64,000 nt of DNA from Lactobacillus amylovorus DSM 20531 (lineage in GTDB: Bacteria; Bacillota; Bacilli; Lactobacillales; Lactobacillaceae). Below, one piece after another: positions 63,835 through 64,000 of this stretch. The notes under the pieces are model-generated. The model did not search any database, was not told the origin of the DNA, and was given only the letters and a program-made list of their open reading frames with translations. The stretch spans positions 744,001 to 808,000 of the forward strand of contig NZ_CP017706.1 of the NCBI RefSeq assembly GCF_002706375.1, read 5' to 3'. Numbering within the stretch: position 1 is the stretch's first letter; every line of letters begins with the position of its first letter. Both the position numbers and the translations under genes were made by a program.

Positions 63835-64000
63835 CTAGACTAATTCAAGAATAACCATTGGAGCAGCGTCACCTTTACGAGGAACTGCTAACTTCAAAAT
63901 TCTAGTGTAACCACCATTACGGTCTTTGTAACGAGGTGCTACATCGCTGAAAAGCTTTTGCAATGCTGACTTAACAACTACAGTATCCTTTTCTTCGTGG
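63835..64000 (-). CDS. rplQ: 50S ribosomal protein L17 (5' part outside the window)
   Basis: The last 54 codons of L17 are visible, with [21 protein letters not shown] and the ending PMVILELV. The gene continues beyond base 64000. Its place before ecfA1 is the usual end of the large ribosomal protein operon. Confidence 0.95.
   Translation of the reverse strand, partial: HEEKDTVVVKSALQKLFSDVAPRYKDRNGGYTRILKLAVPRKGDAAPMVILELV

Noticed and set aside
1..64000. CRISPR arrays, tRNA and rRNA genes
   Set aside because: I saw no regularly spaced repeats and no tRNA- or rRNA-like segments; only the SRP RNA was recognised.

Overview
The window reads as chromosome of a low-GC Firmicute, a Lactobacillus of the acidophilus/helveticus/crispatus group. 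The protein sequences, AT-rich codon use, aminopeptidase C, paired pstB genes, ECF transporter genes and gene orders (dnaX-ybaB-recR; rpmG-secE-nusG; rplM-rpsI) all fit. Several single-base frameshifts plus three insertion-sequence families fit a decaying, dairy-adapted genome such as L. helveticus. The species call is inference from recall; no search was run.

Layout. 1-1221: end of an oxidoreductase gene and deoC. 1360-3696: tsaB-rimI-tsaD (tRNA t6A synthesis). 3723-4241: folate-type ECF S component. 4295-11310: thioesterase, rsmI, yabA, holB, darA, tmk, yaaL, recR, ybaB, dnaX and SRP RNA, a replication/repair cluster read leftward. 11365-13747: tadA, a small membrane protein, a methyltransferase and a voltage-sensor-type K+ channel with an altered filter. 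13822-14941: rplJ-rplL with L10 leader and promoter. 15003-16588: a membrane protein and a frameshifted auxin-efflux-type carrier. 16781-21811: pst phosphate uptake operon and phoU. 21980-23125: decayed tnpB. 23391-25780: rplK-rplA, and rpmG-secE-nusG. 25893-29286: DXS-like enzyme and a frameshifted gluconokinase. 29288-37211: unknown genes, an alternative sigma factor, rlmB-mrnC-cysS, gltX, radA and dut. 37344-46269: pepC, a polynucleotide-kinase-like protein, histidine phosphatases, a cation exporter, a frameshifted TauE permease, a HAD pseudoenzyme, a DJ-1 protein and FetAB. 57585-64000: rpsI-rplM, an IS30 element, a secreted protein, truA, ecfT-A2-A1 and the end of rplQ.

The main accessory feature is an 11.2-kb integrative mobilizable element at 46428-57601, inserted at the 3' end of rpsI. 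An 18-bp direct repeat bounds it and rebuilds the rpsI stop. Its right half carries a mobility module read rightward: a DUF961-like protein, a TcpA/FtsK-type coupling ATPase, a membrane protein, a hairpin-rich origin, an HUH-plus-helicase Rep/relaxase, an excisionase and a tyrosine integrase. Its left half carries cargo read leftward: a single-chain MmeI-type restriction-modification enzyme, two small companions and an upstream unknown gene apparently split by an IS256-family element. Insertion moved rpsI 11 kb from what looks like its original terminator.

Other points of interest are a 10-bp perfect hairpin covering the ribosome binding site of the sigma factor gene, a DXS-like enzyme in a lineage known for the mevalonate pathway, a HAD-fold protein lacking its catalytic aspartates, and frameshifts in short homopolymers of gntK and the TauE gene. 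Some frameshifts could be sequencing errors.
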